A DNA stretch of 8,912 bases from Candidatus Odyssella thessalonicensis (GTDB lineage Bacteria; Pseudomonadota; Alphaproteobacteria; Bin65): positions 1-8,912 of the forward strand of contig SBBV01000531.1 in NCBI GenBank assembly GCA_005240015.1, given 5' to 3'. Position 1 is the stretch's first letter, and every line of letters begins with the position of its first letter. This document shows positions 6,138 to 8,912 of the stretch, piece after piece. The notes beneath the pieces were generated by a model. The model worked only from the letters and a program-made list of their open reading frames with translations. It was not told the origin of the DNA and ran no database searches. The position numbers and the translations under genes are program-made.

Positions 6138-7763
6138 ATGAGCCAGAACCGGCCGCACACGCAGCACCCCGCCGCATCGCGGACTCCCGCCTTGCGGCCG
6201 GTTGTGCTGTGCGTGCTCGACGGATGGGGCCACCGCGTCGAATGCGAGGACAACGCGATTTGCCAGGCCCATCCCAAGACCTGGCAGCGCCTCCTCGCGA
6301 CGTGCCCGAACGCTCTCCTCGACGCCTCTGAGCTGCATGTGGGGTTGCCCGAGGGGCAGATGGGCAATTCCGAAGTCGGGCACATGAATATCGGCGCCGG
6401 CCGTGTCGTGATGCAGGAGCTGCCGCGCATCGACAAGGCCGTGCGCGAAGGCGCCATTCCCGCGTTGCCGGCGTTCAAGAGGTTCGTCGCCCGGCTGAAG
6501 GCGAAAGGCGGCACCGCGCATGTGATGGGCCTGCTCTCGCCCGGCGGCGTCCATTCGCATCAGGCGCATTTCGCCGCCATCGCGCGCGATCTCGCCGCCA
6601 CCGGCGCGAAGGTGGCCGTCCACGGATTCCTCGACGGCCGCGACACGCCGCCCCGGAGCGCCCTCGAATTCATCGCGCAATTCGAGAAGGACATTGCGGG
6701 TGCCGCCAACATCCGCATCGCCACCATCGGCGGACGCTACTACGGCATGGACCGCGATAAGCGCTGGCAACGTATCGCGCTCGCCTACGACGCGCTCGTC
6801 GACGGAAAGGGCGAGGCTGCGCCTTCGGCGCGGGTCGCGGTCGAACAGGGCTATGCGCGCGGCGAGAACGACGAGTTCGTGAAGCCCACGGTGATCGGCG
6901 ACTACGCCGGCATGAAGGACGGCGACGGCGTCGTCATGATCAATTTCCGCGCCGACCGCGCGCGGCAGATCCTGACCGTGCTGCTCGATCCTTCGTTCGA
7001 CGGCTTTGCGCGGAAGCGCGTCGTGAAATTCGCGGCGGCACTCGGCATGACCGAATACTCCGCGGCGCACAACAAGCTGTTGGCGACGCTGTTCCCGGCG
7101 CAGGGGCTCGCCAACACATTGGGCGAGTTGGTCTCCCGCCAAGGCTGGAAGCAGCTCCGCATCGCCGAGACCGAGAAATACGCGCACGTCACGTTTTTCT
7201 TCAACGGCGGCGAGGAGCGGCAATTCCCCGGCGAGGAGCGCATCCTCGTTCCCTCGCCCAAGGTCGCGACCTACGATCTCAAGCCCGAGATGTCGGCGCC
7301 CGAGGTGACCGACAAGCTCGTGGCCGCGATCGAGAGCGGCAAGTTCGACTTCATCGTCGTCAACTTCGCCAACACCGACATGGTCGGGCACACCGGCGAC
7401 CTTGCCGCGGCGGTAGAGGCCGTGCGCGCGGTCGACGAGGCGGTCGGCCGCGTCGAGGCCGCGGTGCGCGACCAGGGCGGCGCCCTGCTCATCACCGCCG
7501 ACCACGGCAACGCCGAGACGATGAAGGACCAGCTGACCGGCCAGACGCACACCGCGCACACGATGAACCTCGTGCCGGTCGTGCTGTGCGGCGCCGAGCG
7601 CGCCTGGCGCGGCGTGAGCTTGCGCAACGGCAGGCTCGCCGACGTGGCGCCGACGCTCCTGGAGCTGCTCGGCCTCGCCCAGCCCAAGGAGATGACGGGC
7701 CGCTCGCTGATCGAACCCCGGGAAAAGGCCCAGCGGGCCGCGGAGCGCCGCGTTGCGGTTTAG
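6138..7763 (+). CDS. gpmI: 2,3-bisphosphoglycerate-independent phosphoglycerate mutase
   Basis: GpmI interconverts 3- and 2-phosphoglycerate in glycolysis through a phosphoserine intermediate, using two Mn ions; it is an alkaline-phosphatase-superfamily enzyme. Visible key residues are Asp28 (LDGWG), the nucleophile Ser78 (GNSEVGH), the GVHSH and GFLDGRDTPP substrate-site motifs, GGRYYGMDRDKRW, NFRADRARQ, Asp414 and His418 (DMVGHTG), Asp455-His456 (ADHGN) and His474 (TAHT). These cover both metal sites. From ATG 6138 the protein has 541 residues, longer than the usual 505-515. The excess is a polar N-terminal tail of about 20 residues and an 18-residue charged tail after MTGRSLI. The upstream in-frame ATG at 6063 would add 25 residues of no family character. 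No good ribosome binding site precedes 6138. A small exported-protein gene overlaps its 3' end. Confidence 0.97.
   Translation: MSQNRPHTQHPAASRTPALRPVVLCVLDGWGHRVECEDNAICQAHPKTWQRLLATCPNALLDASELHVGLPEGQMGNSEVGHMNIGAGRVVMQELPRIDKAVREGAIPALPAFKRFVARLKAKGGTAHVMGLLSPGGVHSHQAHFAAIARDLAATGAKVAVHGFLDGRDTPPRSALEFIAQFEKDIAGAANIRIATIGGRYYGMDRDKRWQRIALAYDALVDGKGEAAPSARVAVEQGYARGENDEFVKPTVIGDYAGMKDGDGVVMINFRADRARQILTVLLDPSFDGFARKRVVKFAAALGMTEYSAAHNKLLATLFPAQGLANTLGELVSRQGWKQLRIAETEKYAHVTFFFNGGEERQFPGEERILVPSPKVATYDLKPEMSAPEVTDKLVAAIESGKFDFIVVNFANTDMVGHTGDLAAAVEAVRAVDEAVGRVEAAVRDQGGALLITADHGNAETMKDQLTGQTHTAHTMNLVPVVLCGAERAWRGVSLRNGRLADVAPTLLELLGLAQPKEMTGRSLIEPREKAQRAAERRVAV
7742..7745 (+). promoter_or_regulatory. 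Ribosome binding site inside the gpmI end, for the TTG-start gene
   Basis: GGAG lies 7 bases before TTG at 7753, an ideal spacing. It supports TTG as the start of the overlapping exported-protein gene and suggests translation coupled to gpmI. Confidence 0.5.
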
Positions 7764-8157
7764 GCTCGCCACCGCGCTCGTTGTGTTGCCGCTCTGCGCG
7801 GCACCCGACGCGCGCGCGCAGGCCGAGGTGACGACGACGTTGCTGCCCGGCCGCGGCCCGCTGATGTTCGTCGGCCGGGTGAAATGGCCCGAGGCCGACC
7901 GCTACTACGTGTTGGGGAGGCGCGACGCGCGCCTCACGGCACGGCTGCGGCGCAGCCATTCGCGGCTGGTGCTCGTGCTGGTCGCCGGGAACACGGATCC
8001 GCGCGAGGCGCAGAAAGACTGGACGTACACCGACACGCTGGAGACGAGCTTCCCCGCGGACGGGCGCTATACCGTGGCCGTGCTCTTCGACCCGCGCGAG
8101 AGCTTCCACGAGCCGCCACAGCCGGCTGCCTACCGGCTCGAGCTGACGATGGAATGA
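7753..8157 (+). CDS. Small exported protein, probable beta-sandwich fold, function unknown
   Basis: A 134-residue protein I cannot name. It starts at TTG 7753, 11 bases inside gpmI, after GGAG at 7742-7745. An N-terminal signal peptide is clear: basic RFR, then LATALVVLPLCAA, with probable cleavage after ARA before QAEV (about residue 22), predicting periplasmic location. The mature part alternates short beta-strand-like stretches (RLVLVLVAGN, SFPADGRYTVAVLF, AAYRLELTM). The closing pattern, F-x-A-D-G-R-Y-T-V followed by A-Y-R-L-E-L, resembles pre-peptidase C-terminal (PPC)-like beta-sandwich domains of periplasmic proteins; this is an inference from strand pattern, not a firm family match. 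No cysteine occurs after the signal peptide, and the Cys within it is not in a convincing lipobox. Its stop overlaps the start of the envC-like gene (ATGA), so gpmI, this gene and the activator gene are probably co-translated. Confidence 0.8.
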   Translation: MRFRLATALVVLPLCAAPDARAQAEVTTTLLPGRGPLMFVGRVKWPEADRYYVLGRRDARLTARLRRSHSRLVLVLVAGNTDPREAQKDWTYTDTLETSFPADGRYTVAVLFDPRESFHEPPQPAAYRLELTME

Positions 8158-8912
8158 GCGCGATGATCGAGGCACGGCTTCAGGCGAAAGGCGGAACGCG
8201 GACGGTCTGGCTGATCGCCGCCGCGCTGTTCGCGGGCGTGTCGCTCGCACCCGCCTCTGCGCTGGCAGAGACCAAGCCCGCCGCCGAGAAGCCCGATCCC
8301 AGGACGCTCAAGGAGGTCGAGGCGCGCATCAAGCGCGAGCGCGAAGCGGCCGCCGCGCTGGCCAAGCGCACTGCCGCCATCCGCGAGGAGATCCGCGCGT
8401 TGCGCGAGAAGCTGGTGAGGAGCGCCGCCGCCACCCAGTCGCGCGAATCGGCGCTGACGCGGCAGGAGAGCGAGCTGCGCCAGCTGGAAGCGCGCGAGAA
8501 GGCGGCGGCTGCCGACTTCCAGAAGCGCCAGCAGCAGCTGTCCGAGATCGTGGCGGCCCTCCAGCGGCTCTCGCTGCGCCCGCCGGTGACGCTGGCGAGC
8601 CGCTCCGACGACGCCAACGACGCCGTGCGCACGGCGCTGGTGTTGCGCGCCCTGGTGCCCGAACTGGAGCGCCGCGCCGAGCGCCTGAAGCAGGAGATCG
8701 CCGCCTACACGCGCCTCAAGGAGGCGATCCGCACACGGCGCGGCAGCGTCGCCGACGCCGGCAGCGCCTTGGGGCGGGAGCGCCAGGCCCTCTTGGCGCT
8801 GCTCGAGCAGAAGCAGGCCCTGCTGCGCGAAACCGAGGAGGAGCAGTCAGCGAGCCAGGCGCGGCTCGCTGCGCTCACCGAGGAAGCACAGAACCTCCGC
8901 GATCTCCTCGCC
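8154..8912 (+). CDS. EnvC-like murein hydrolase activator, N-terminal part (3' end outside window)
   Basis: 253 codons are open to the right edge without a stop. Residues 1-38 form a signal peptide or signal anchor: RTVWLIAAALFAGVSLAPASALA with likely cleavage after ALA before ET. From about residue 48 to the edge the protein is almost wholly coiled coil, rich in Glu, Arg, Ala, Gln and Leu, broken near residues 141-155 by the LQRLSLRPPVTLASRSDD segment. This layout matches EnvC-type proteins, where a periplasmic coiled coil precedes a C-terminal LytM/M23 domain that activates amidases (or cuts peptidoglycan) at the division site. The M23 domain should lie just beyond the window and is not visible. 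ATG 8154 overlaps the previous stop as ATGA; ATG 8163 is an alternative. In Alphaproteobacteria this gene commonly follows gpmI and precedes ctpA, supporting the call. Confidence 0.85.
   Translation, partial: MSAMIEARLQAKGGTRTVWLIAAALFAGVSLAPASALAETKPAAEKPDPRTLKEVEARIKREREAAAALAKRTAAIREEIRALREKLVRSAAATQSRESALTRQESELRQLEAREKAAAADFQKRQQQLSEIVAALQRLSLRPPVTLASRSDDANDAVRTALVLRALVPELERRAERLKQEIAAYTRLKEAIRTRRGSVADAGSALGRERQALLALLEQKQALLRETEEEQSASQARLAALTEEAQNLRDLLA

Noticed and set aside
6129..7772. 547-codon minus-strand frame opposite gpmI
   Set aside because: It mirrors gpmI almost exactly. gpmI has every catalytic residue, and the mirror protein shows no domain.
8280..8912. Repetitive Glu/Arg/Ala/Gln protein sequence as a tandem DNA repeat
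   Set aside because: The pattern reflects coiled-coil amino-acid composition; no repeated nucleotide unit is visible.

Overview
The window is GC-rich (estimated by eye at about 65-70%) with strong GC bias at third codon positions. It carries a housekeeping block in the order proB - proA - nadD - rsfS - rlmH - gpmI - envC-like. This order, usually preceded by obgE and followed by a ctpA-type protease, is familiar from Alphaproteobacteria. The protein sequences fit that class, perhaps a Rhodospirillales-like lineage, but I cannot name a genus. No rRNA, tRNA, CRISPR array, insertion sequence or phage gene was found.

Layout. 1-857: 3' part of proB (glutamate 5-kinase), entering from the left edge. 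858-1771: an interruption between proB and proA, made of a gene-free, less GC-rich spacer with two hairpins and then a small exported protein of unknown function (1157-1624). 1772-3055: proA. 3078-3719: nadD. About 3804-4172: rsfS, with a puzzling start region. 4189-5472, minus strand: an FAD-dependent amine/amino-acid oxidase-like protein, convergent with rsfS and divergent from rlmH. 5538-5996: rlmH. 6138-7763: gpmI. 7753-8157: a small exported protein overlapping the gpmI end. 8154 to the right edge: the coiled-coil N-terminal part of an EnvC/M23-type murein hydrolase activator.

Functions. ProB and ProA catalyse the first two steps of proline synthesis from glutamate. NadD makes the dinucleotide in NAD synthesis. 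RsfS silences ribosomes by binding the large subunit. RlmH methylates a 23S rRNA pseudouridine. GpmI is a glycolytic mutase. The EnvC-like protein activates or performs cell-wall cleavage at division.

Three genes are not standard members of the block: the two small exported proteins and the oxidoreductase. They, and the short inverted repeats at their borders, hold most of the interest. I see no convincing new multi-gene system here. The best second-look items are the ATA codon at the expected rsfS start, the imperfect inverted repeat directly before rlmH, and the two interruptions of the conserved gene order.
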